The notes beneath the pieces are model-generated. The model had not been told where the DNA came from and ran no database searches. It saw only the letters and a program-made list of their open reading frames with translations. Positions 1 to 7,425 of a stretch of DNA of 10,374 bases are shown here, piece by piece. Position numbers and translations under genes: made by a program. Each line of letters opens with the position of its first letter. Position 1 is the stretch's first letter. This stretch comes from Phoronis pallida (Eukaryota; Phoronida; Phoronidae), in contig JAOXYC010203241.1 of NCBI GenBank assembly GCA_028565715.1, positions 1,240 to 11,613 on the forward strand, in the 5' to 3' direction.

Positions 1-43
1 TTATGACATGTTTGGGGGGAGAGTAAGAACAAAAAGAAGACAA

Positions 44-79
<36 letters not shown>

Positions 80-151
80 CTTATACCTGGGTGTGTACAG
101 TGTATTGGAAAAGTCTTCATCCAATGTTCAGAAAATTCAAATCACATTTAA
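1..151. other. Left flank, presumed intron, no gene seen
   Basis: Apart from the poly-G run this is ordinary AT-rich sequence. A minus-strand CCCAG/GTATAAG at 85-91 resembles a donor, but no matching acceptor is seen within the next 100 bases upstream in the transcript, so no exon is called. Confidence 0.5.
45..79. repeat. Poly-G mononucleotide run, 35 bases
   Basis: A run of 35 G (poly-C on the gene strand). Such a tract can form G-quadruplex-like structures and is very hard to sequence and assemble, so its true length is uncertain. It may also mark an assembly weak point. Confidence 0.95.
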
Positions 152-477
152 AGATACTGTCTCCTCGTTGGTCCTGATCTGGCATCAAAATGCAAATGAA
201 CTAGATATTTTGTGTAGGAGTCTTTTGATGAACACTACTAACTTGCATCTTAATAAACAAGTTCAAAAAAATCTGTAAAGGGGCTTAATGGGAGAGTTTT
301 GTATCCAAATCAAGCCCTTGCTTTAAGCCCGGGTTCGACTTTTTTTCGGATAAAGAGCTCTCAAATCACCCCTTACAGATTTTTTTTACTCAGATGTAAG
401 TTAAAGGACTTGTACACAAAATTTCTAGTTGAGTTGAATGTTGATGCCAGATTGGGACAAATGAGGAGACAGTATCT
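152..477. mobile_element. Palindromic MITE-like element between TTAA sites
   Basis: A 326-bp foldback element. Left arm 152 to about 318 and the reverse complement of right arm 477 to about 330 both begin AGATACTGTCTCCTC and stay alignable through ATCTGGCATCAA, AACTAGA.ATTTTGTGTA, TCTTTT/TCCTTT, AACTTRCATCT and AAAAAATCTGTAA.GGGG. The left arm carries about 20 to 25 extra bases near 228-265. TTAA lies directly outside both ends (148-151 and 478-481), as expected of a TTAA target-site duplication (known for piggyBac-type and some other cut-and-paste families). The tips do not look like classic piggyBac ends, so the parent transposon is unknown. The two arms explain why similar peptides can be translated from both strands here; neither is a gene. 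Confidence 0.75.
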
Positions 478-827
478 TTAAGGTATGATCTATAAAGAGA
501 GCTATCCCTGTCAATCATTATCCCTAGAGGACAGACATTTTGTAGAAAGCTTAAGTAAGAACAATAAAACAATGCTGTACAGCAAAATACAATTGCTAAA
601 AAATAAACAGATTTGCACATTTTAACAAGAAATAAAGAATATGATCTTTGAAAGACAGTGATAATGGTTGCTCTAAGAGTACAATACCTGAAAAAAAAAC
701 ATTCTATCAAATACATTCATAGGCTATATGCAGAGGGTTACATTTTACGAGTAAAACCTATGTTTCTACATCAGGTAAGCTCAGACCCCACCTGCACACA
801 TATTGGATCAGATAACATAATGTATAC
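478..827 (-). other. Intron downstream of exon 828-878, with a strong cryptic acceptor
   Basis: The intron begins GTATACATTATG at 827. The striking item is a minus-strand acceptor of nine T and CAG at about 688-699. The sequence after it is open in exactly the frame exon 828-878 would hand on (AG plus G, then TAT TGT ACT CTT). The resulting peptide is hydrophobic and Phe/Tyr/Cys-rich, typical of translated AT-rich DNA, and no good donor or poly(A) signal follows. I therefore leave it as intron. Confidence 0.55.
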
Positions 828-878
828 CTTCGTGGAGTATCGATAATCTCCATACGTTCTAGAAGTTCCTCGTCCATC
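828..878 (-). CDS. Coding exon (51 nt), Met/Leu/Glu-rich helix, phase 2 to 2
   Basis: The acceptor is ATGCCTTACAG above 878 and the donor CGAAG/GTATAC below 828. One base, 16 codons and two bases fill it. The first G completes the AG of the previous exon (Arg), giving MDEELLERMEIIDTPR and two bases of the next codon. The peptide is an acidic amphipathic helix ending in a T-P site. Its donor shares the less common GTATAC form with exon 1634-1732, and both exons can be skipped in frame, so they may be regulated together. The next exon is not identified and probably lies beyond the left edge. Confidence 0.78.
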
Positions 879-1633
879 CTGTAAGGCATTATGGGTAAAT
901 TTATTTGTAAACAGACATGATGCATATACTTTGACCAGACCTCTGATCTGAGCTGGTTAACAAAACTAACTGCTTTCTTCATTGTTAAATCAAGCATACA
1001 AACTATTTTTTTACGATGATAACTTGCAACCATACTGGACAGTTTTGATTTTAATTTAATAATCTATAATTTATCAATCCCAGTTTTTGCATTCCTTATT
1101 TTGATTAAAACATGTTTTACAACACTATCAATTAATAAACAGCCTTTTTAGATTAATTCACGATTTTTATGTGTTTAAACATATTCTCCGAGAGCACCAA
1201 ACTTAACTACAAAATATGAAAAGAGAATCACAAACCAGATTTAAAACAAATGATAAAGGTTTCCAAAAATCAACCACACTACAGACAACTGATAATCCTT
1301 AGAATAATCCTAGAATTTATCAACTTATTGTGGAACTCCGAGGTGCACAGGAACAAATGAAGCTAGAGTTGTGTTGGGCCCTGCGTGGGAGATAAACAAA
1401 CTGGATAATGCACGTTAAAAAAATAGAATTCAAAAGAATGAAATTTATTTATTTATTGACAAATCATACCCATAAGTAGCAGAGAAAAACTTGACACTGC
1501 ATCAATCATCAGAAAACAAAAAGGAGTAAAAAGTAATCACCGTAAATCTATGGGATGATCTAAACCAATATTTGAGAGTGAAAAAAGTCTTTGTTGAGAA
1601 ACCACGCTAACCAATATAATCACGCGGGTATAC
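879..1633 (-). other. Intron of 755 nt between exons 1634-1732 and 828-878
   Basis: It starts GTATACCCGCG and ends CCTTACAG on the minus strand. It is AT-rich with short poly-A/T and TTTA runs (1441-1458), and no second exon, RNA gene or clear repeat was seen. Confidence 0.7.
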
Positions 1634-1732
1634 CTCCAGTACAATTTACTAAACATCTCTGTGGATTTAGCCAGTGAGGACAAATCAGGTGTAGACATAG
1701 TTCTACGTGATTTCACAAGAGGGCGCCCAACT
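1634..1732 (-). CDS. Coding exon (99 nt), Ser/Thr-rich, phase 2 to 2
   Basis: The acceptor is CCTATTTTTCTAG above 1732 and the donor TGGAG/GTATAC below 1634. One base, 32 codons and two bases fill it exactly. Its first A completes AG from exon 3399-3612 to give Arg. It encodes VGRPLVKSRRTMSTPDLSSL followed by AKSTEMFSKLYW. The first half is basic and Ser/Thr-rich, with R-x-x-S (RTMS) and T-P kinase-type sites that together match R-x-x-S-x-P, similar to a mode I 14-3-3 motif. The second half is an amphipathic stretch ending in aromatic residues. A second AG two bases further on would break the frame. The size and equal phases allow clean skipping. Family not recognised. Confidence 0.82.
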
Positions 1733-2509
1733 CTAGAAAAATAGGTCAATAAAATGTGATTCGGTGCTAAATAAATTTAATGCACAACAAAAAATTAGGT
1801 TGTGAACTAAAATGATGAGGGTGCCCATGCTCTTGTGCCTGCAAAATAATTTATTCAATGAGAAAATAATAAAACTGAATATTTTTTAAAATTTGCCAGC
1901 AAACAAAATGTACTTATAATGTTTCAATTTAGAATAAAGTCATAATGTAGGAATTAAACAATGATGGTTTTCGTCAAAAATATTCATAACTTAGTACTAC
2001 AAACTCTATAATTTTTTATTCCTACTATAATAAAGAGTTAGGCCAAAAACTAATGTTATCAATCTACAGTGTGAATGGCAACCAATATTTCATCTAAGAT
2101 TTGTGTCTAATATAACTCTGTTCATGATACACACCTAATCTAGCAGAGGTTGTTAACCTCTTTATATACCACCTACAGAACTACTGGTAGTAATAAAGGC
2201 ATTGATGGTTAGCATTACAAAATAACACCAAGTTTAAAGTGAGATTTCAAAATTCAAATAAAAAACATTAGGGCCTGGAGGTCAAGTCAAATCAGCAATT
2301 ATTATAAACCATTAGCTCTCAAACAAAATTGTGTCTTCCATAAGCATCGCACATAAACCGTATGAATGTTCACACTAAACACTTTCGCCACCTGAGAAGA
2401 AGGCATTAGAACCAAACCTCCTAACTGAACATCTACACAATTTCTTTCCAAAGTTGACCAAAATCATCAAAAACATCGTTGTATCGCACATCAGAAGCAG
2501 AGTAGAAAA

Positions 2510-2725
2510 GTCACCTTCTTCCCTCCCGTGGACACAGCACTAAGTCTGTCTCAGGTTTCTTCCCAACCATTAGCTCAGTGATACTATTATTTCTAACTGT
2601 GTCAACTGAAGTTATGCTTTTTGAGTGTCTTCCTCACAATGGACTTACTCAGGTGGGGTTTGAACTAAACTCTCAATTGCAAATCCAAAGCTCCACCAAC
2701 GGAGCTTATCCAACTGGCTAGAATG
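2510..2725 (-). mobile_element. tRNA-derived SINE-like element
   Basis: On the minus strand, 2690-2705 reads GCTCCGTTGGTGGAGC, the D-arm and A-box form of a tRNA. An anticodon-loop-like TTTGCAA follows (around 2677-2683, anticodon TGC, Ala-like), then AGTTCAAACCC at 2656-2666, a good B-box. The spacing suits a tRNA, but the acceptor and T stems do not pair well, so this is a decayed SINE head and not a functional tRNA gene. The non-tRNA body continues toward lower coordinates (TGAGGAAGACACT at about 2628-2640), with an end that I cannot fix. Left and right limits are approximate. Family not identified. Confidence 0.6.
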
Positions 2726-2789
2726 CAGAAATCAGGTAATTTCTGGCTTCTGATGTACCTACTACATTTGTCTGTGTCTCAGCAACCTA

Positions 2790-2965
2790 ATCTTCCTGGT
2801 AATGAGGTATATCTCCCTCTCCTTCAGGACCGTATGACCCTCCGGCCCGGGTGCCATCTCAGTCCCCGCCACCTAGGTGTGCCTGATTACCCACTGAAAC
2901 CCAGGCAAATACTGGCAGAATACATCGCTGTCAGACTTGACTGGCTATTTCTGGATAATGGCTAA
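2790..2965. repeat. GC-rich segment, probably part of a repeat
   Basis: This stretch is distinctly richer in G and C than the intron around it (for example CTCCGGCCCGGGTGCC at 2840-2855) and contains the palindrome CACCTAGGTG at 2870-2879. It abuts the tRNA-like head, and TAGCCAGT occurs in both (about 2715 and 2940, minus strand), so it may belong to the same composite element or a second insertion. The open frame on the plus strand has no codon or motif support, so I do not call a gene. Confidence 0.4.
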
Positions 2966-3398
2966 CATACTGTCAGAAATGTTGAACAGGAAACTGAGCT
3001 AAATAGCTAAATATTGCAACACTAGAAAACATGACAGCAATTGAGTGGTTGGTTGGCAATCATAAACAGTCTTAGCTTTTTACCATGTATTATTTTTCAT
3101 CTGAAAATACTTCAACACAGCGACACCTATCCTTAAACTCAAAGTACACATCACAGTAAGTCAAAGGTTTTCAATTAAGTCCATGCACATGTTATCTGAA
3201 AAAATTATTACAGAATGTATCATTTAATGATTATTAAAATCTGTTTCCAAAGTTAACACTTATTAGTTTTTCAAAGTTCATTAGCCGACAAATACAACAA
3301 TAGAATGCCTGTTTTTTATCAATGGATATCAAGACTCGCTTTTGAGTGCAAACAGTTGGAAACAGATTTACCTATATCACATTAAATCAACCAATTAC

Positions 3399-3612
3399 CT
3401 TTCCACAGTTTCAACGGGTGCTTCCTGTGCAGGTTTCGTCCGGGCTGGTCTGACGCGTGGTGCCTTCCTGTCTACGGCTGCAGCTCTCCTCTGCTCGGCT
3501 TCCTGCTCCGCCTTCTGCTGTTCAAACCTTGATTTCAGATTTCCTAACTTTGGGCAGTTATCTATTCCATCATCAACCTTATCATCGCCTGTAACATCAG
3601 AGTCGTGTTCTG
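3399..3612 (-). CDS. Largest coding exon (214 nt), acidic then helical then basic
   Basis: The acceptor lies at 3613-3614 and the donor GAAAG/GTAATTGG at 3397-3398. Two bases, 70 codons and two bases account for all 214 nt with no stop. The order in the protein is an acidic part (EHDSDVTGDDKVDD, residues 1-14), PKLGNLKSRFE (20-30), a Gln/Glu/Ala/Arg helix likely to be a single alpha helix or short coiled coil (31-49), a basic Pro/Arg part KAPRVRPARTKP (49-60), and an acidic tail (62-70). It is more GC-rich than the introns, as expected of coding DNA. No AG occurs between the pyrimidine tract near 3665-3690 and the chosen acceptor, which supports this start. A later AG at 3589-3590 is phase-compatible but less likely. 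The shape suits a scaffold or cytoskeletal protein, but that is a guess. Confidence 0.85.
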
Positions 3613-3614
3613 CT
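3609..3614 (-). promoter_or_regulatory. Tandem NAGNAG splice acceptor
   Basis: The minus strand reads CACTCAGCAG at the start of exon 3399-3612, so two AGs lie three bases apart. Using the first gives Ala-Glu-His at the joint (G plus CA, then GAA); using the second gives Glu-His, losing one Ala with the frame kept. NAGNAG sites are a known source of single-residue variants. Confidence 0.6.
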
Positions 3615-3638
3615 GAGTGGACAGTGTCCGGACAATGA

Positions 3639-3652
3639 GTTACCAGTTACCA
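3639..3652 (-). promoter_or_regulatory. Tandem TGGTAAC repeats, candidate branch points
   Basis: Two exact copies of TGGTAAC lie side by side on the minus strand between a pyrimidine tract (about 3665-3690) and the acceptor of exon 3399-3612. Their TAAC adenosines (3640 and 3647) are 27 and 34 nt from the AG at 3613, within the usual branch-point range. Each resembles the yTnAy consensus except for G in the first place. A CTCAC-type alternative occurs further up in the pyrimidine tract. Confidence 0.35.
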
Positions 3653-4436
3653 GTGCAGTGAGCGAGTGAGAGAAGAAAAAAAGAAGGAAACAACAGAAAT
3701 TAGTACAAACACCACACAAAATTATAGTAAAAGTTATAAAGTGTGACAGAGTGTCCCAAATTATGAATGTTAACTCTCACATCAAAAATATAACCTAAAG
3801 TAAGATAAGTTATCAAATAATATTAGTGTGATATACACACCAAAGGACAACAATAGTTAGTTAAAGAACAGCATGAAAGATCACATGTTCTATAGCATCA
3901 ATCAGTTCAGAGATGTCAACAACTTCTTGAACTCAATTTTCTTCTCAAGACGTGATTTAACCAATGTATAATATCTGTTTGAAAAAGTTACATTTTTGAT
4001 TGCCACTATCACACTTTTCAAGACTGAGGGTGTGTTGCATACAAAAATCTGACAGAAATTATCACCAGGAAAAAGGACTCATTAAATCCTGCTTGTATTG
4101 ACGGAAATCCTGTACGTGTTAAATAAATATTGCATTCAATTCACTTCAAGGGTTGAATTGCAAACTATGTTAAAATATTGTGATATTTTTTTACACAATT
4201 TCAACATTTTTCATTTGAAAAATAAGAAGCTTATCAAAACTGCGGAACAAACTTAAATGTTTCACATATTGTTTTTATTTTATTTTTATGGAATATAGCT
4301 GTCTTTCATGAAGTGAAAATGGTTGCAGAAAAATACCCAGGTACTTGAACTAATTAACAGAAAACCCAGATCGAAATTAGCCAGCTAAGAATGCCAGCTT
4401 CCATAGATATGTGAACTATTGACTCCCACAACATTT

Positions 4437-4450
4437 GTTACCATGAAAAC
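4437..4450. promoter_or_regulatory. Weaker X-box-like site
   Basis: GTTACCATGAAAAC has a perfect left half-site and an imperfect right half (GAAAAC), with the usual AT spacer. It is listed because two better X-box matches occur elsewhere in the same gene. Alone it would carry little weight. Confidence 0.22.
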
Positions 4451-5658
4451 CTGATGAATAACACCTCAGTGGTTTTGCTAAGGTTTCCCCCATTTTAAAG
4501 ATGCACACAATTATCTTGATGTCTAAAAAACCCAATTTTGAAAATTCCAGGCATATGCAGACCCCTAAATTAGTGGCTGAACCTAATGATAACAAATAAT
4601 GCTGTGAATTTAAAATCAAAGATCAACTGTAAGGAAGTTTAACTTTGGCATTAACATGACAAAACCTTGAGAAGAAAATGGGTAATGTTTTGGGGTTTGC
4701 TTTCGGGTCATGTTATAATACGTTAAAATATATTTTCAACATAACCTTAAAATGGTTCTGATTGCATCAATCAAAATGTAACTATCGCGAACCAAAACTT
4801 TTTGTCGATGGTACAATTTTTTTTTTGTGGCAAGTAAAAAATGCTGTCTTATAAAATACATTAAAATGTCAGTGCTCTAAATGCTGACGTGTGATAAAAA
4901 CGATGTAAATTCCAGAGGTTTTGAATAATATTCTTCTTCAATGGCGTTACAATTATTTTAAAATGAACACTTAGAAAATGAACTCACAAGCCGTTTTTAT
5001 CACACTTTCCAATGTATTTTATTGTTTTACTGCTGGCGATTGCCTATTATTGCACTGTCTTATGATGCTAAATCATGGTTAAAAAGCTATTTTTTCCTAG
5101 CTTGAGTAGGTAAACTATACCAATCTAACAGTAAACCATTACCAGATACCATAGATACATGATAAACATAAAACACATAGTGTGAGAGAGTTAACACCTA
5201 CAGACTGAAGAGATCATTGACAGAGAAACTCAGGTGATTATATACTGTCTGTGCAAATAAGGTAATCAGACAAGGCATGAGACTTTAATCAAATTACCTG
5301 CACATAATGCAAAACATAAATACTTTAAAAAAAAAACTGTAAACCAGATAAAGTATTACTGTCCGAATCCACTCAGGTTATCCGTGACTTCAAATATATA
5401 TTTTTGCTTTATTAAAAGCTTTTTCAGAAACTTTAACATAAATTGCATTGGAAATCATCGATAGTCTGTAAAGTTATTGTTTTTATAATGAACAATATGT
5501 CCAAAAACTTTCAACATTCTTAATGTGGACCCTTTTTGATGTCATATAAAAACGCATTTCGAAGCTTGATAAAACGTTATATAAAACTTTGAATTTCGTT
5601 AATAATTTATACAATCCTTAAACTCGGTCGAGATACCAAAATATGTCACAAAACTTAC

Positions 5659-5703
5659 CTCGAGCGACGTCCTTTGGTTTGTCTTCAGTGACTGGCTTGG
5701 CTT
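5659..5703 (-). CDS. Coding exon (45 nt), phase 1 to 1
   Basis: The acceptor is ATTTTTGCAG above 5703 and the donor is CTCGAG/GTAAGTTTTG below 5659, both strong. In phase 1 it encodes AKPVTEDKPKDVAR, with AA finishing the codon from the previous exon and one G left over. One other frame has a stop (TGA); the remaining one is open but does not fit the phase of the next exon. The peptide is Lys/Asp/Pro-rich and probably disordered. Being 45 nt with equal phases at both ends, it can be skipped without a frame shift. It joins 3399-3612 downstream. Confidence 0.8.
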
Positions 5704-5925
5704 CTGCAAAAATATGAATAGAATCTGAATGAAATTGAACACGTCTTAACAAATATCAGTTCTGTCTAACAGGTTAACATAGTTCTGTGCCATCACTGAG
5801 GGCATCGTACTCCTACTAAAGAGTTCAAAGAATTTCAGCTTCAAGCTAACCTGAACTTAGAGGGAATTCACCTAGAAATCTTGTGGTGTAGAATCACTGA
5901 GACATATGATTATCATCGTCCTTAC

Positions 5926-5934
5926 TTCTAGAAT
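5926..5934 (-). CDS. Candidate 9-nt microexon
   Basis: On the minus strand a good acceptor CTCCTTTGCAG is followed by only nine bases, ATTCTAGAA, and then a good donor GTAAGG. Nine bases keep the frame. In the required phase 1 it reads with no stop: leftover G plus AT, TCT, AGA, then A joined to AA of the next exon. The product gains Asp-Ser-Arg and the next residue becomes Lys instead of Glu. It lies 222 nt upstream of exon 5659-5703. Microexons of 3 to 27 nt are well known in animal neuronal and muscle genes. With so short an exon, chance pairing of splice-like sites is a real alternative. Confidence 0.35.
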
Positions 5935-7044
5935 CTGCAAAGGAGAACTGGTTTTAAGCTCACGCCTTCAAAATTAGCTTTATTGTGTTACAAGAATCAG
6001 AACGTTGGATATTAAATCACAACTGGAAGTGATCAGTAAAACTAAACCCTACATACTGTACTTGCATTTAATGATTTATACCATGAATTGGTCAGACAGG
6101 ATATTATCAATACATGATGCTCAAAAACTCTCATTCAGTTGAAATCTAAATTTAATAGAAAACCAAGTTTCTTATTCTCACTATCATTACAGCCTGCCTT
6201 AACCCCCTAACAAGTGGACTGGGCCAATTTTTTAAGTGGGAAGAGAGTCTATTTCAATCACCATGCACCCAGTGACCCCTTGTGGCAGACTATATAATTC
6301 TTGACACTAATCAGCTGACCTGATTCAAATTTATTCGAGATCTCTCAAGTATTTAATGTGCAATTAATTTGTATAAATGAACAAATATTTGTAAATGTTT
6401 TAGTCAATTATATAACAATTTGCAATAGATTCATAATAGCACTTCAGAACATTACAATATATTAGGTCAATGTTTTTGCTACAGACAATTGACTTTTTGC
6501 AAGTATTTGAATGAATGAATTAACCTGCACAACATTTTACATTTTATGTATTATCTAATTACAAACTACTGTATGAAGCATGGCAGTAAAGGCAACATGA
6601 TCACCTGGCACAAAAAATGCAGCAGGCTTTCTATTCCCAATGCTAGACATCGCTGACCTGTTAAATTAAGATGATGCCATGCTCCTTATATGCTCATTGT
6701 ACAAAACCTTCTTAAAATCTATAAATAAAGTAATTTGAAGGCTTTACTTTTTTCACGCATCCCCTCATTATCGCTATCAATGTGGGCAAAACAGCATAGC
6801 AGCTCCATATTGTCAAACATAGCTCATGTTAACATCGCCACACCTTACGTCTTTATTAACACTCATTTTTATACATCAGAGACGACCACCATCATTTACC
6901 GGTCGTTAATCCATGATATAAATCGTGTTGAATTAAAACATGATATTGGATCAACTTTTAATCATTTCAGGTAAACCCTCATTCAGCCATCAATCAAACA
7001 GGTCGTTGGGGATTATATATTCACAAGGGTTGACTTAAACTTCA

Positions 7045-7058
7045 GTTACCATGGTAAC
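7045..7058. promoter_or_regulatory. Perfect X-box palindrome (RFX-type site)
   Basis: GTTACCATGGTAAC is a perfect 14-bp palindrome and fits the RFX transcription-factor X-box consensus (GTTRCC, two-base spacer, GGYAAC). RFX factors control ciliary genes in animals and also act more widely. The site lies about 300 bp downstream of the candidate alternative first exon on the minus strand. Binding is inferred from motif shape only. Confidence 0.5.
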
Positions 7059-7360
7059 ACTCACAGCTCCAGTAGGTAAACACCGTGACAGCTGACAACA
7101 AGTCCATAAAACACAATTCAGTCTCATCATGGGGGAGGTAGAGACAAAAACTGGGTTTCGATCCGTATTTGATTTTAAAAGTTCAGAATTTATTTCAATT
7201 CAAGTGTTGTTAGCATTTTACGAATAATCCGGAGAAATGGATAAAACTTGAGGTGAACAAGAGGTTCTAAAACATTATAAATCAACCAAAGTCAAACACC
7301 TACACTGTGTACAAAAGAGTGACTGACCCTTCACCTTTAACCCCTGAACTCTGAACTTAC

Positions 7361-7406
7361 CTCCATGCCAGAAGGGTGGTTCATATTGTAATACAAAATC
7401 AGACAT
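7361..7406 (-). CDS. Candidate alternative first coding exon with its own ATG
   Basis: An ATG at 7404-7406 (minus strand, G at -3) opens MSDFVLQYEPPFWHG plus one leftover G, followed by a near-perfect donor GGAG/GTAAGTTCAG. It ends in phase 1, exactly what exon 5659-5703 needs (G plus AA gives Glu), and exon 10189-10231 also ends in phase 1. The simplest reading is an alternative promoter giving a different, more hydrophobic and aromatic N terminus. Upstream in the transcript there is no good pyrimidine tract, which favours a transcript start over an internal exon. Against this, the frame stays open upstream to a TGA near 7486, and a weak CTCAG at 7458-7459 would make a 97-nt internal exon (phase 0 to 1) that could be mutually exclusive with 10189-10231. 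The 5' end is not defined by sequence. Confidence 0.55.
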
Positions 7407-7413
7407 GGCCCGG

Positions 7414-7425
7414 TCACCTGTCCAT
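7414..7425 (-). promoter_or_regulatory. Possible three-codon upstream ORF before the alternative start
   Basis: On the minus strand an ATG at 7423-7425 is followed by two codons and a TGA ending at 7414, in a different frame from the ATG at 7404-7406 and ending 7 nt before it. If transcription starts above 7425, this minimal uORF would lie in the leader and could reduce initiation, or allow termination and re-initiation, at the main ATG. It is meaningful only if 7361-7406 is a first exon. Confidence 0.3.

Larger units (their letters stand above)
1733..3398 (-). other. Intron of 1666 nt between exons 3399-3612 and 1634-1732
   Basis: It starts GTAATTGG and ends TTTTTCTAG on the minus strand. 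The right and left thirds are plain AT-rich sequence; the middle holds repeat-like material (about 2510-2965). A strong-looking acceptor ATTATTTTGCAG lies at about 1837-1848, but no fitting donor follows it, so no exon is called there. Confidence 0.7.
3613..5658 (-). other. Intron of 2046 nt between exons 5659-5703 and 3399-3612
   Basis: It starts GTAAGTTTTG and ends CCACTCAG on the minus strand. It is AT-rich with many short A/T runs. Besides the acceptor-region features and an X-box-like site at 4437-4450, I see no exon, RNA gene or clear repeat. An apparent 25-nt exon near 5297-5320 was rejected because it shifts frame. Confidence 0.7.
5704..7360 (-). other. Intron from 7361-7406 (or part of the intron from 10189-10231) to 5659-5703
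   Basis: It is 1657 nt when the alternative first exon is used, or part of a 4485-nt intron from 10189-10231. It holds the candidate microexon, an X-box palindrome at 7045-7058 and a short imperfect inverted repeat at 6211-6224 and 6266-6282 (CAAG.GG..CTGGG). The plus-strand open frame at 6735-6974 shows no coding signs. Confidence 0.6.

Noticed and set aside
93-278. Open frame on the plus strand resembling a minus-strand frame at 390-716
   Set aside because: The likeness comes from the inverted arms of the foldback element read on opposite strands; it is not a conserved protein.
281-345. tRNA-like A box (GGCTTAATGGGAGAG) and B box (GGGTTCGACT) in the centre of the foldback element
   Set aside because: The T and anticodon stems do not pair, and the A-box part is matched by the opposite arm of the palindrome, so it is better explained as element sequence. 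A SINE origin is not excluded.
1790-1841. Strong minus-strand acceptor ATTATTTTGCAG followed by open sequence
   Set aside because: The only nearby GT gives a donor far from consensus and a phase that does not fit the neighbouring exons. The frame runs to the TAG inside the next real acceptor.
2723-2965. 80-codon plus-strand open frame with a hydrophobic start
   Set aside because: It spans the repeat-like GC-rich segment and has no recognisable domain or gene context.
3342-3638. 98-codon plus-strand open frame
   Set aside because: It is antisense to the well-supported minus-strand exon 3399-3612 and owes its openness to that exon's composition.
5297-5322. Possible 25-nt exon ending GTGCAG/GTAATT
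   Set aside because: Its length shifts the reading frame, and the acceptor follows a poly-A/T run of low complexity.
6735-6974. 79-codon plus-strand open frame
   Set aside because: Low-complexity AT-rich translation, no motifs, no splice or promoter support.
7130-7165. B-box-like GGGTTTCGATCC preceded by GGGGGAGGTAGAGAC
   Set aside because: The B box has one extra T, and no credible A box or cloverleaf can be drawn.
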